A stretch of 64,000 nt of DNA, taken from assembly GCA_963846715.1 (NCBI GenBank), contig CAWJXA010000013.1, positions 124,001 through 188,000 of the forward strand, written 5' to 3'. Below are positions 52,955 through 61,774 of this stretch, in pieces. A program made the position numbers and the translations under genes. The notes below the pieces were generated by a model. It was not told the DNA's origin and made no database searches. It saw only the letters and a program-made list of their open reading frames with translations. The number at the start of each line of letters is the position of its first letter. Positions within the stretch are counted from its first letter, which is position 1. This stretch comes from Bog-257 sp963846715 (GTDB taxonomy: Bacteria; Acidobacteriota; Terriglobia; Terriglobales; Acidobacteriaceae).

Positions 52955-54165
52955 AGGCCCAAACCATGACTGCTGCCGGAACCCAGCTCTCGTCGTTTTT
53001 GACCAACCGCATTCAACGCATCGAAGTTTCGGCCACCATGGCCGTGGTCGCCGAAGCCGAGAAGTTGCGCGCCCAGGGTGTTGACCTGGTGGACTTCGGC
53101 GCCGGAGAGCCGCACTTCGCCACGCCCTCGCACATTAAGGACGCGGCGATCGCGGCCATCCATAACAACTTCACCAAGTACACCGCGGTCGGTGGCACAG
53201 CCGAGTTGCGCGACGCAATCGTGATGCGCCATGCTGCGGATTTTGGCTCCGACTATAAGCGCGAAGATTGCATCGCCTCGGTCGGCGGCAAGCATGCGCT
53301 CTTCAACGCCATTCAGGTGCTGGTGGACCACGGTGATGAAGTCATTCTGCCGGTGCCCTACTGGGTTTCGTTCAAAGACATCGTGCGCTATGCCGGCGGC
53401 GAGCCGGTCTACATTCCCACCGATGAGAAGCACGACTTCACGCTCACCGCTGACATGGTGGAGCGCGCCATCACGCCACGCACCAAGGTCATCGTCCTGA
53501 ACTCGCCCGGTAATCCGTCCGGCGCGGTGATGAAGCCGGAGCACATGACATCCGTGCTGAAACTGGCGCACGATCGCGGTATCTACGTTGTCTCCGACGA
53601 GTGCTACGTGTACCTGAACTTTACCGGGCATCTGTTCTCGGCGGGTTGCGTTCACGAAGTGAAAGAGCGCCTCATCATCATCGGTTCTCTGTCAAAGACC
53701 TATGCCATGACCGGCTGGCGATTGGGCTACGCGCTGGGCCCTGCGCCTATCATCAGTGCGATGCAGAAGCTACAGAGTCAGAGCACCTCTAATCCGACAT
53801 CGATTGTGCAGAAGGCTGCGGTGGCGGCCTTGACCGGCTCGCAGGAGTGCGTGCCTGAGATGCTTGCTGGCTACATCACGCTTCGCGATAAGGTGGTCGA
53901 GGGACTGCGCTCGATTCCAGGTCTCACCTGCGCCTCGCCGAACGGCGCGTTCTATGCCTATCCAAATGTCAGCCATTACTTTGAGCGCGGCGGATTGAAC
54001 TCGGCCTCGGATGTTGCGCGCAGGCTCTTGCACGAAGCGCATGTAGTAGTGGTTCCCGGAGAGGGCTTCGGCACCCAAGACCATGTCCGCATCTCGTACG
54101 CGGTCTCAGGTGAGAATCTGGAGCGCGGCTTGGAGCGCATGCGCAAATTCTTCGCCAGCGTGTAG
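52951..54165 (+). CDS. PLP-dependent aspartate-type aminotransferase
   Basis: 404 aa, class I aminotransferase. VDFGAGEPHFATPSHIKDAA near 46, YTAVGGTAELRDAI, NSPGNPSGAVM, SDECYVYLNF, and PLP-lysine in GSLSKTYAMTGWRLGY near 250. This is the subgroup Ib aspartate aminotransferase pattern. Start ATG 52951 overlaps coaD; a second methionine six codons on is an alternative. Followed closely by manA. Confidence 0.92.
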   Translation: MKAQTMTAAGTQLSSFLTNRIQRIEVSATMAVVAEAEKLRAQGVDLVDFGAGEPHFATPSHIKDAAIAAIHNNFTKYTAVGGTAELRDAIVMRHAADFGSDYKREDCIASVGGKHALFNAIQVLVDHGDEVILPVPYWVSFKDIVRYAGGEPVYIPTDEKHDFTLTADMVERAITPRTKVIVLNSPGNPSGAVMKPEHMTSVLKLAHDRGIYVVSDECYVYLNFTGHLFSAGCVHEVKERLIIIGSLSKTYAMTGWRLGYALGPAPIISAMQKLQSQSTSNPTSIVQKAAVAALTGSQECVPEMLAGYITLRDKVVEGLRSIPGLTCASPNGAFYAYPNVSHYFERGGLNSASDVARRLLHEAHVVVVPGEGFGTQDHVRISYAVSGENLERGLERMRKFFASV

Positions 54166-54170
54166 GGCTG

Positions 54171-55157
54171 ATGCCTGAACTTTATCCACTGTTACTGATG
54201 CCCATCTTCGACGACCGCCCGTGGGGCGTTCGCGATCTTCGTCCGATCTATACCCGGATTGTGAAGGAGCCGATCGGTGAGAGCTGGCTGACCTGGGAAG
54301 ACAATCGGATTGCGAATGGCCCGCTGGCTGGGCGCATGCTTGGCGAACTCTCGAAGCAATACGGCCGCGATCTGGTCGGGCAGGCTGCTTGTTTCGAGGA
54401 TCGCTTTCCGCTCCTGGTAAAGTTTCTCTTCCCTGGCGACAAGCTGTCGGTGCAGGTCCATCCCGATGATGAGCAAGCGCGCAAGATGGGCCAGCCCTGC
54501 GGAAAAACTGAATGCTGGTACGCCTTAAGCGCGCAGCCCGGCGCTCAAGTCGCGCTGGGGTTGAAGCCCGGCGTGACGCTGGAGCAATTCAAACAGGCGA
54601 TCGAAGATACGCGCGCGGAAGAGTTGCTGAACTGGGTCGATGTTCATCGCGGCGACATGCTCTACGTTGCCGCGGGAACGGTCCACACTATCGGTGGCGG
54701 AATGGTGTTGGTGGAGACGCAGCAGACTTCCGACATCACTTATCGCCTTTACGATTACGGCCGCGGACGCGAGCTTCATATCGCGGAAGGATTGGCGGCG
54801 ATAAAGTTGCACTCCAATGCAGGCAAAGTGCTCCCTTCTGCAAGTGATCGCGCTAACCTACTGGTCCGCTCGCCCTTTTTTGAAGTCGACAAGATCAGGC
54901 TGCGCGAAACGATGCATACAGAAGTCACACCAGCGTCTCCTCACATCCTGGTCGCCGTGGGCGGAGCTGGCATCGTGGAGTCGCAAGGCATGGAGGCCAT
55001 CAGCTTCGCTACCGGAGAAGCGGTAGTCATCCCAGCCAGCGTGCGCGGGTACACTATCCGTCCGCAATGGGAGCTCGAACTAATGCGTATGTCTCTGCCC
55101 GTGGGAAGAGTCGCGGAGCCGGAGACCGCGCTGGGACAATCGGTCAGCGCGCCATAA
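54171..55157 (+). CDS. manA: Mannose-6-phosphate isomerase, class I (cupin)
   Basis: 328 aa. LVKFLFPGDKLSVQVHPDDEQA near 84 holds QxHPxD zinc ligands, GKTECWYAL with a further Glu, and YVAAGTVHTIGGGMVLVETQQTSDITYRLYDYGR, the class I signature. It links fructose-6-phosphate and mannose-6-phosphate. It is five bases after the aminotransferase stop and 48 bases before manC, so a mannose-activation operon is likely. Confidence 0.92.
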   Translation: MPELYPLLLMPIFDDRPWGVRDLRPIYTRIVKEPIGESWLTWEDNRIANGPLAGRMLGELSKQYGRDLVGQAACFEDRFPLLVKFLFPGDKLSVQVHPDDEQARKMGQPCGKTECWYALSAQPGAQVALGLKPGVTLEQFKQAIEDTRAEELLNWVDVHRGDMLYVAAGTVHTIGGGMVLVETQQTSDITYRLYDYGRGRELHIAEGLAAIKLHSNAGKVLPSASDRANLLVRSPFFEVDKIRLRETMHTEVTPASPHILVAVGGAGIVESQGMEAISFATGEAVVIPASVRGYTIRPQWELELMRMSLPVGRVAEPETALGQSVSAP

Positions 55158-55205
55158 CCGACTGACAACAACGCTCACCTGGATGAGCGCGAGGAACCCA
55201 ACTCG

Positions 55206-56318
55206 GTGGTCACTTCAGGCAAAGTATCGTTTTATCCCGTCATTCTCGCTGGTGGGCGCGGCACGCGCTTCTGGCCCTTGAGCCGCAAACGCATGGCGAA
55301 GCAACTCCTGCCGCTGAACAGCAAGAAAAGCATGATCCAGGAGACGGTGGAACGGCTCTCTCCGTTAGCGAAGCCAAAACAGTTCTGGATCATCACTAAC
55401 CGGGACCTGCGTCCCGCCATCATTCGCCAGCTCAAAGGACTTCCCGGCAAACAAGTCGTCGCCGAACCTGCCGGCCGCAACACAGCTCCCGCCATCGGGC
55501 TGGCGGCGTTTCTGCTCGAGAGGAGCGATCCCACCGCAGTCGTCGGAATGTTTCCCTCCGATCACGTGATCGTCGACGAGAAACGCTTCCGCGAGGACAT
55601 TTCTCATGCTGCTCGCATCGCTGCCGCCGGCGAGAACATTGTCGTGATCGGCATTTCTCCCACGCGTGCGGAAACCGGATACGGCTACATCGAGGTTGGC
55701 GAGCAGACGAGGGAGGGCGTGCTGCAGGTTCGGCGTTTCACTGAAAAGCCCTTGCCCGAAGTCGCCGAGCAATTCGTTAAAGCTGGAAATTTCTTCTGGA
55801 ACAGCGGCATGTTTATCTGGAGCGCGCGCACCCTTGCCAATGCCCTCCGCGAACATCTGCCCAACACAGCGCCTCTGCTGGAGAAGATTGCTGCCAGCTA
55901 CGGAAGTCAGACCTTCGGGAAGACCTTCACGAAGCTTTATCCGCAGTGCGAAAACCTCAGCATCGATTACGCGGTGCTGGAGCCCCGATCCAGGAAGGGT
56001 GAAGGCAAGTCCGGCATCTACTGCATTCCCGCGCACTTTGGATGGAACGATCTGGGCTCATGGACAGCGCTCTACGAACATCGCAATCAGGGCAAGGATG
56101 ATGGCGGTAATGTCATTGACTCTGAACAGAATTTTGCGCTGAACGCAGCGGGTAACTTTATTCACTCGAAACGGAAGTTTGTTGCGATCGTGGGCGTAAA
56201 GAACTTGGTCGTCGTTGAGACCGACGATGCGCTGCTGATCACCACGCGCGAACACGCACAAGACGTCGGCAAAGTGGTGAAGTATCTGGATGAGAAGAAG
56301 CTGAAGCGACTGGTGTGA
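55206..56318 (+). CDS. manC: Mannose-1-phosphate guanylyltransferase
   Basis: 370 aa. PVILAGGRGTRFWPLSRKRMAKQLLPL near 12-38 is the nucleotidyl-transfer motif, followed by NTAPAIGLAAF, FPSDHVIVDE, GYGYIEVG, FTEKP and FWNSGMFIW. It makes GDP-mannose from GTP and mannose-1-phosphate. It lacks the fused C-terminal isomerase domain of long ManC proteins; that job belongs to the separate manA. Start GTG 55206. Confidence 0.93.
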   Translation: MVTSGKVSFYPVILAGGRGTRFWPLSRKRMAKQLLPLNSKKSMIQETVERLSPLAKPKQFWIITNRDLRPAIIRQLKGLPGKQVVAEPAGRNTAPAIGLAAFLLERSDPTAVVGMFPSDHVIVDEKRFREDISHAARIAAAGENIVVIGISPTRAETGYGYIEVGEQTREGVLQVRRFTEKPLPEVAEQFVKAGNFFWNSGMFIWSARTLANALREHLPNTAPLLEKIAASYGSQTFGKTFTKLYPQCENLSIDYAVLEPRSRKGEGKSGIYCIPAHFGWNDLGSWTALYEHRNQGKDDGGNVIDSEQNFALNAAGNFIHSKRKFVAIVGVKNLVVVETDDALLITTREHAQDVGKVVKYLDEKKLKRLV

Positions 56319-56420
56319 GAGAGGCAGCAGTTAGCAATTACCAATTAGCCAAAACCAGATGCTTCGTACTTTAAGAGGAAGTCCGCGGTGGACGCAGAGG
56401 CTCGCGACACGATGAACCGA

Positions 56421-56505
56421 GTCCCGCTTGCGGGACGGCCACACGATAGCCCAGCGCTTCAGCGCTGGGTAGGCTGCCATAATGATTGGGAGCCCTTCGG
56501 GGGCG
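56421..56505. repeat. Modular three-hairpin element
   Basis: GTCCCG-CTTG-CGGGAC (56421-56436), then CCCAGCGC-TTCA-GCGCTGGG (56450-56469) followed by TA, then GCCCTTCGGGGGC near 56491. Same three-part order as at 44486 and 45346. It ends about 18 bases before the antitoxin start. Confidence 0.7.
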
Positions 56506-56522
56506 GCACACGAGCTACGTTT

Positions 56523-56741
56523 ATGATCAGGATTCCGCAATGTCCAGAAAAGTGTCTTGCAAGGCTCGCAAAACGAAGTGGACGCAGCCTCGACGAGCTT
56601 GCTCGTGAGGCTATCCTGCAGTACGAGGAGGATTCGGAGGACGTTTACGAGGCAGGACGCATCTTGTGTCGCGTGCGGTCTGGTCGGGAGCGAACGTTCA
56701 CGCTGGATGAGGTGGCAAAGCGGCTTAGACTCGAGCACTGA
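56523..56741 (+). CDS. Orphan RHH (RelB/DUF6290-like) antitoxin
   Basis: 72 aa from ATG 56523; an open frame continues upstream through the hairpin element and is spurious. MIRIPQCPEKCLARLAKRSG, then RSLDELAREAILQYEEDSED is a ribbon-helix-helix fold; VYEAGRILCRVRSGRERTFTLDEV is the toxin-binding tail seen in RelB/DUF6290 antitoxins. No RelE/ParE toxin follows; instead a MITE-like element lies 107 bases downstream. It may be a leftover of a broken pair. Confidence 0.72.
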   Translation: MIRIPQCPEKCLARLAKRSGRSLDELAREAILQYEEDSEDVYEAGRILCRVRSGRERTFTLDEVAKRLRLEH

Positions 56742-56847
56742 TGCAGGTGCAGTAGCCGCAGATCCTTCGTCGGCCGCTGACAATATAAAAAGTGGGACCG
56801 GGCGACACGACCAAACAGGCTGCTGAAAAACTGGATTAGCGCAGGGT

Positions 56848-57131
56848 TTGTATCAGGGCACGACTTTGAGAGCTTGCTAAAAAAATCCTCTCCGGTGCGA
56901 GTTCGGGTAGTGCGGCGCTTCAGCGCTGCGTCAAGCGAGTACCGTGAAACGGCCCTCAGGCCTGGGGACATTGCACAAAAGAGGCTATTTTAGCGGCTTT
57001 GGACGAGGTACCTCAGGGGCTAAAGCCCTCTTCACAAGACCCGGTGAACGCGGGCCTGGAAGGCCCGCACTACCCGGGCTGTTGTCAGTAGGTAGTTTTT
57101 CAGCGGCCTGTGAAGTCGTGCCCTGATACAA
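56848..57131. mobile_element. MITE-like element with perfect 19-bp terminal inverted repeats
   Basis: TTGTATCAGGGCACGACTT at 56848-56866 is repeated exactly in inverse at 57113-57131. Next inside each end come a CTAAAAA or CTGAAAAAC string and GGGTAGTGCGG with a CTTC hairpin. The centre (56954-57013) matches 8178-8236. There is no transposase and no clear target-site duplication. It ends 20 bases before the pgm start codon. The left flank GGCTGCTGAAAAACTGG is another copy of the same end, as at 3633. Confidence 0.8.
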
Positions 57132-57150
57132 GGCTGGGACGCAAATTCTA

Positions 57151-58605
57151 ATGGCAACTGAAATCAAGTTCGGAACCGATGGCTGGCGCGGCATCATTGC
57201 CGACGATTTCACCTTCGACAACGTTCGCCGTGTCGGCAATGCCATCGCGACTTACGTCCATAAAAACGAAGACGTCAGCAAAGGACTGGTCGTCGGCTAT
57301 GATACGCGCTTCGCCTCTCCGCGCGCGGCTGAGATTATTTCCGAAGTCCTGGCCGGCTCCGGCATCGCCGTGCGGCTTTCCGACGACTACACGCCCACTC
57401 CAGCGCTGTCGTATGCCGTAAAGAACCTGGGTGCGACGGGTGGCGTGATGATCACCTCCAGCCACAATCCGTTCAACTGGAATGGCGTGAAATACAAGGC
57501 CAGCTACGGCGGCTCGGGCACGCCTGCCATCATGAAGTCCATTGAAGGCGAACTGGATTCGCCGCGCCTGGAACGCAAGGGCGGGAGCGTGACTCTCATG
57601 GACTTCAAGACCCCATACATTTCGGCGATCAAGAACTTCGTCGATCTGAAGGCCATCCACAAGGCCCGATTCAAGTTTGCGATTGACGTGATGTACGGAG
57701 CCGGACGCGGAGTCTTGAAGGGAATCTTTGCCGAGAGCGGGATCGATCACCTGGAAATTCGCGGCGAACTCAATCCGCTCTTCCCAGGAATCAATCCCGA
57801 GCCGATACCTCCGCACATTGCTATGCTGCAGGAAACGGTGGTGCGTGAACATCTCCAGGCAGGACTCGCCACCGACGGCGATGCCGATCGCCTGGGCGCG
57901 GTGGCCGAAGACGGCAGCTTCGTGGACTCGCACAAGTGCTTCTCGGTCATCCTGGAATGGCTGCTCAAGCGTAAACAATGGCCGGGTGAAATGGTCCGCG
58001 CATTCAATACCACGCGCATGCTCGATCGCATTGCCGGCAAGTACGGTCGAAAACTGCACGAGTGCGGCATCGGCTTCAAGTACATTTGCGATCTCATGCT
58101 GGAGCGCGACATTCTGATCGGCGGAGAAGAATCGGGCGGCATCGGCATTCGCCGTCACATGCCGGAGCGCGACGGCATTCTGAATTCGCTGCTGCTGGCC
58201 AACATCATGGCCGAAGAGGGCAAGCCGCTGGGCCAACTGGTGCGCGACCTGCAAAAGGAATACGGTGAGCATCATTACGGCAGGCTCGATCTACACCTCA
58301 GCAACGAGGTGAAGGATGAAGCCATGCGCCGCGCCGGAGCGAAGCCGGCGACCATCGGCAGCTTCCGCGTGCAGAAAGTCGAAACGCTTGATGGGGTGAA
58401 GTTCTTTCTCGACGCCCCGACTCATGGCAATGGTGCCGAAGCGTGGGTGCTGGTGCGGGCGTCAGGAACTGAGCCGCTCTTGCGCATCTATTGCGAAGCT
58501 GCCTCGCCAGAGTTGGTTTCGCAGATATTGAAAGAAACAGAAAGCTTCGTTGGGGCCAGTCCACATGCCAATGCATCGGTGCTGTCAGAGGCAAATGCGA
58601 AGTAG
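57151..58605 (+). CDS. Phosphoglucomutase/phosphomannomutase family protein
   Basis: 484 aa alpha-D-phosphohexomutase. KFGTDGWRGIIADDFT at the start, ITSSHNPFNWNGVKYKA with the phosphoserine loop, ATDGDADRLGAV metal loop, GGEESGGIGIRRHMPERDGI sugar loop and VRASGTEPLLRIYCEA phosphate loop are all present. With manA and manC upstream it could provide mannose-1-phosphate, but glucose-1-phosphate is equally possible. The upstream region holds the MITE-like element, so its promoter may be separate from manC. Confidence 0.92.
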   Translation: MATEIKFGTDGWRGIIADDFTFDNVRRVGNAIATYVHKNEDVSKGLVVGYDTRFASPRAAEIISEVLAGSGIAVRLSDDYTPTPALSYAVKNLGATGGVMITSSHNPFNWNGVKYKASYGGSGTPAIMKSIEGELDSPRLERKGGSVTLMDFKTPYISAIKNFVDLKAIHKARFKFAIDVMYGAGRGVLKGIFAESGIDHLEIRGELNPLFPGINPEPIPPHIAMLQETVVREHLQAGLATDGDADRLGAVAEDGSFVDSHKCFSVILEWLLKRKQWPGEMVRAFNTTRMLDRIAGKYGRKLHECGIGFKYICDLMLERDILIGGEESGGIGIRRHMPERDGILNSLLLANIMAEEGKPLGQLVRDLQKEYGEHHYGRLDLHLSNEVKDEAMRRAGAKPATIGSFRVQKVETLDGVKFFLDAPTHGNGAEAWVLVRASGTEPLLRIYCEAASPELVSQILKETESFVGASPHANASVLSEANAK

Positions 58606-58711
58606 CTTAGGCTGAAGACGAGCCCCCTGGGTCAGATGCGTTCGCCGCACCATTTCTGGCATACTGGAAGCAAGACTTGGGGTACGTTGGTTCTGCTGAA
58701 CTCCGACTTGG

Positions 58712-59881
58712 ATGACAACCACTTCAAATCCGCAACCGGCCGATTCGCCGGAGGTCCGCCGTTATAACCGTATTCAGCGCTGGCTCAGCATGGCCGACGC
58801 TGTCATTGGTTTCGCTTTACTGGTGGTGTTGCTGGTCACGGGATGGACCGGCAAGCTCCGCGACTGGTCCTACCTGGGCGCACGTCAGCACTACTTTTTT
58901 GCGGTCTTTCTGTACGTGCTGATGTTCTCGGTGATCGCCAAAATTCTCAGCGCACCTTTCGACTTCATCGGTTTCCGGCTGGAGCGCCAGTACCATCTCT
59001 CCAATCAAAAAATGCGCGGCTGGCTTTGGGACGAATGCAAAGGATGGCTGGTGGGATTGGTTCTGGGCGCCATCATGGTGGAGATCGTCTACGCGATTAT
59101 CCGCATTGCGCCGCAGCGCTGGTGGATCATCGCCTGGGCCGTTTTCGTTGGCCTCTTCCTCCTGATGGCACAGCTTGCGCCAGTCGTACTCATGCCGATC
59201 TTCTATAAGTTCCAGCCCCTGGACAACGACGGCCTGCGCGAGCGGCTCACCAAGCTGGGCGAGCGTGCCGGTACGCGAGTGCGTGGCGTGTACGAATGGA
59301 AGCTCTCCGAGAAGTCGGAGAAAGCCAACGCCGCACTGACCGGCATGGGAGCCACGCGCCGCATCATTCTGTCCGACACGCTGCTGCAGCGTTACAGCGA
59401 CGACGAGATCGAAGCCGTCCTCGCCCATGAACTTGGACACCACGTCCACCGGCACATTCTGAAGGGTATCTTCATGCAGGTGGGAATCACATTCTTCGGA
59501 TTCTGGCTGGTCAACCAGGTGCTGCGCTTCGTCATCGCCAAGGACTGGTTCCCTGTGCTCACCGCACGACTTTACGATTTCGCCAACCTGCCGCTTATCG
59601 TACTGGTCGCAACCGTTCTCGGGTTCCTGCTAATGCCCGCCCTGAATACGCTCTCCCGCCGTCATGAGCGCGAAGCCGATCGCTACGCCTGGGAAAACAT
59701 TCCTGCGATCGCGCCGTTCATCACCTCGATGCAGAAGCTGGCCGATCAGAACCTGGCCGAGCGTCAGCCGTCCAAGATAATCGAATTTCTCTTCCATTCC
59801 CATCCTTCGATTGGCAAGCGAATCGCCGCTGCTGAGTCGTGGGCGAGCAAGCAGCCGCAGACGGAAGCGATTCGTAGCTAG
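58712..59881 (+). CDS. M48-family (Ste24-like) membrane metalloprotease
   Basis: 389 aa with about six membrane helices. VLAHELGHHVHRH is the HExxH zinc site (near 246) and READRYAWE supplies the third ligand Glu. The N-terminal half (QYHLSNQKMRGWLWDECKGW) matches CAAX protease 1 type enzymes. Bacterial members take part in membrane protein quality control. Stand-alone gene. Confidence 0.9.
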   Translation: MTTTSNPQPADSPEVRRYNRIQRWLSMADAVIGFALLVVLLVTGWTGKLRDWSYLGARQHYFFAVFLYVLMFSVIAKILSAPFDFIGFRLERQYHLSNQKMRGWLWDECKGWLVGLVLGAIMVEIVYAIIRIAPQRWWIIAWAVFVGLFLLMAQLAPVVLMPIFYKFQPLDNDGLRERLTKLGERAGTRVRGVYEWKLSEKSEKANAALTGMGATRRIILSDTLLQRYSDDEIEAVLAHELGHHVHRHILKGIFMQVGITFFGFWLVNQVLRFVIAKDWFPVLTARLYDFANLPLIVLVATVLGFLLMPALNTLSRRHEREADRYAWENIPAIAPFITSMQKLADQNLAERQPSKIIEFLFHSHPSIGKRIAAAESWASKQPQTEAIRS

Positions 59882-59921
59882 CACGCGCCTGCCAGGACGA
59901 ACTGCCTGAGCTCGTGCGCGT

Positions 59922-60368
59922 CTACGTCGCCATCTTTTCCTGCAAGGTCATACCGCGCACAAACACGAAGAAGTGACCGGGAGTTGAATCTCGTGAGGCC
60001 GAGCCGCAGTTGTTGGGCGTGTTGATGCCGTGCGCTTTGATCCCTGCCACGCTGTAACTTACGATGTTAGGCGACTCTTTCCGGCAGACGGTGTGCCAGT
60101 CGACGAAGACTTTCAATTGTGACACCGTAGGACTCAAAGTTAGCACTGCCAGGCCATCAGCATCGGTCTGGAGGGAGTAGGGTATGCCATTAAGCCTGAT
60201 ATCTTCAGCGGCACTGCCTCCAAAGATTAGAACATGCGCGTGCGCTAGAGGCTTTCCGTTTTTTCCATTTATCACGTGAACCACGATACTGTTGTCTTGT
60301 GGGAGCAGCGTCCCGCTACCCAGGATCAGCAAAATAGCGATTACTGAGATGGCTGAGAGACGCATCAT
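59922..60368 (-). CDS. Secreted carboxypeptidase-regulatory-like domain protein
   Basis: 148 aa from ATG 60368, which overlaps the kdsB stop (ATGA) and follows GGAAGG. Signal peptide MMRLSAISVIAILLILGSG. The mature part VHVINGKNGKPLAHAHVLIFG, then QTDADGLAVLTL has the GxP(L/I)xxAxV and TDxxGxA pattern of carboxypeptidase-regulatory Ig-like domains. Role unknown. The overlap makes it a coupled partner of kdsB, a surprising pairing. Confidence 0.75.
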   Translation of the reverse strand: MMRLSAISVIAILLILGSGTLLPQDNSIVVHVINGKNGKPLAHAHVLIFGGSAAEDIRLNGIPYSLQTDADGLAVLTLSPTVSQLKVFVDWHTVCRKESPNIVSYSVAGIKAHGINTPNNCGSASRDSTPGHFFVFVRGMTLQEKMAT

Positions 60369-61099
60369 CCTGTCCTTCCCGCTTTGCGCATAATCGCCTC
60401 CACCCGCCGCAAGTCCTCTTCCGTGTCCACCCCCACCGTGTCGAACGGCGTTTCGGCCACGTGGATTGCAATGCCATGATCCAGAAAACGCAACTGCTCG
60501 AGCCGCTCGCTGCGCTCCAGTTCCGACTCGGGCCACACGCAGAAAGCATCCAGCGCCGCCTTGCGATAGGCGTAGAAGCCGAGATGTTTGTAGTAGTGCA
60601 CTTCTCCGCTGCGGTCGCGATCGAATGGAATGGTCGCTCGCGAAAAGTACAAGGCTCTGCCATCCAGAGCGGTAACCACCTTCACCGCATTCGGGTTGTT
60701 AGCGTCTTCTGACGCGCACGGCGTTTTGAGTGTGCCTACCTCGACCTCTTCCCTTTCCATCAGCCTAAGAAGAACGTCGAGGTGCTCGCGTCTTGCCAGC
60801 GGCTCATCGCCTTGCACGTTCACGTAAACATCGGTCTCGACGGTCTGCGCCACTTCGTGGACGCGGTCGGTTCCGCTGCGATGTTGCGGCGACGTTAGGC
60901 GATACGACCAGCCATGCTGCCGGCAGACGGCGGCGACCTCTTCAGAATCCGTTGCGACGATAACGTCCTGCAATTGCGGGCAGGCGCACGCCGCCTCATA
61001 GACGTAAGCCAGCATCGGGCGGCCGTTGATTTCGCGGAGGACCTTCCGCGGCAGCCGCGTGGATGCCAGACGTGCGGGAATGATTGCTATCGCTTTCAC
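60365..61099 (-). CDS. kdsB: 3-deoxy-manno-octulosonate cytidylyltransferase
   Basis: 244 aa. IAIIPARLASTRLPRKVLREINGRPML is the KdsB start; TSPQHRSGTDRV, VNVQGDEPL and KHLGFYAYRKAAL are further landmarks. It activates Kdo as CMP-Kdo for lipid A/LPS inner core, showing that the organism has a Gram-negative type outer membrane. Start GTG 61099. Confidence 0.95.
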   Translation of the reverse strand: MKAIAIIPARLASTRLPRKVLREINGRPMLAYVYEAACACPQLQDVIVATDSEEVAAVCRQHGWSYRLTSPQHRSGTDRVHEVAQTVETDVYVNVQGDEPLARREHLDVLLRLMEREEVEVGTLKTPCASEDANNPNAVKVVTALDGRALYFSRATIPFDRDRSGEVHYYKHLGFYAYRKAALDAFCVWPESELERSERLEQLRFLDHGIAIHVAETPFDTVGVDTEEDLRRVEAIMRKAGRTG

Positions 61100-61255
61100 T
61101 GCCCTAGTTTCAAGGCGTAGAGCGCCGGATGCAAGCTCAAGCTGAAATCAGCCTCCAGTGGGGAATTCAGCTGTCTGGTCCCCTTTGGGCTAATTGACCG
61201 CAACTAATTGTCAAAAATAGAATCAATAACTCAAACACGATCGTGGAGCCATGCA

Positions 61256-61591
61256 TTGCCTCTTTACGAATACCAGTGCAAGAAGTGCCATAGCCTGACG
61301 GAGCGAATCCAGAAGTTTTCCGATTCGCCGCTGACTACCTGCCCGCATTGCGGAGGCGAACTGGAGCAGTTGCTTTCCGCTCCCGCCATCCAGTTCAAGG
61401 GTTCGGGCTGGTACGTGAGTGACTACGCCAAAAAGCCTTCCGGTGTGGCCTCTTCCAAAGGCAACGGCGCCGCGTCGTCCTCCTCTTCGGAAAGCAAAGC
61501 GGAGACCACCAAAGACGCGACCTCCGGCGAAAGCTCCGCCAGCAAAGACACCTCAACTTCCAGTAAGAGCGAGAAGTCTGACAAAAAATAG
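61256..61591 (+). CDS. FmdB-type zinc ribbon protein
   Basis: 111 aa from TTG 61256, eight bases after GGAG; the upstream open frame has no support. PLYEYQCKKCHSLTERIQKFSD and TTCPHCGGELEQLLSAP give the two CxxC knuckles of the FmdB/CxxC_CXXC_SSSS family. IQFKGSGWYVSDYAKKPS is also typical. The C-terminal third is a Ser/Lys/Ala low-complexity tail. Probable regulatory or structural zinc protein. Confidence 0.88.
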   Translation: MPLYEYQCKKCHSLTERIQKFSDSPLTTCPHCGGELEQLLSAPAIQFKGSGWYVSDYAKKPSGVASSKGNGAASSSSSESKAETTKDATSGESSASKDTSTSSKSEKSDKK

Positions 61592-61774
61592 CCGTCTTCT
61601 GCGTCCGGCGCCCCCCGTCAGACATCACAGACGCATGTGATCTCCGTCTCAAATCCGCGTATTAATCGTGGTTTCGCGGACAGCCCCGCGTTAGAATGTG
61701 GCAGCGGACGAACACTCGTTCGCAATTTCGCTCTCTAAATCTCATACGCTTATTTAGTAACAGGAGGACAGGTC

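Noticed and set aside
57148..58275. 375-codon minus-strand ORF
   Set aside because: Antisense of the phosphohexomutase, which has all family loops.
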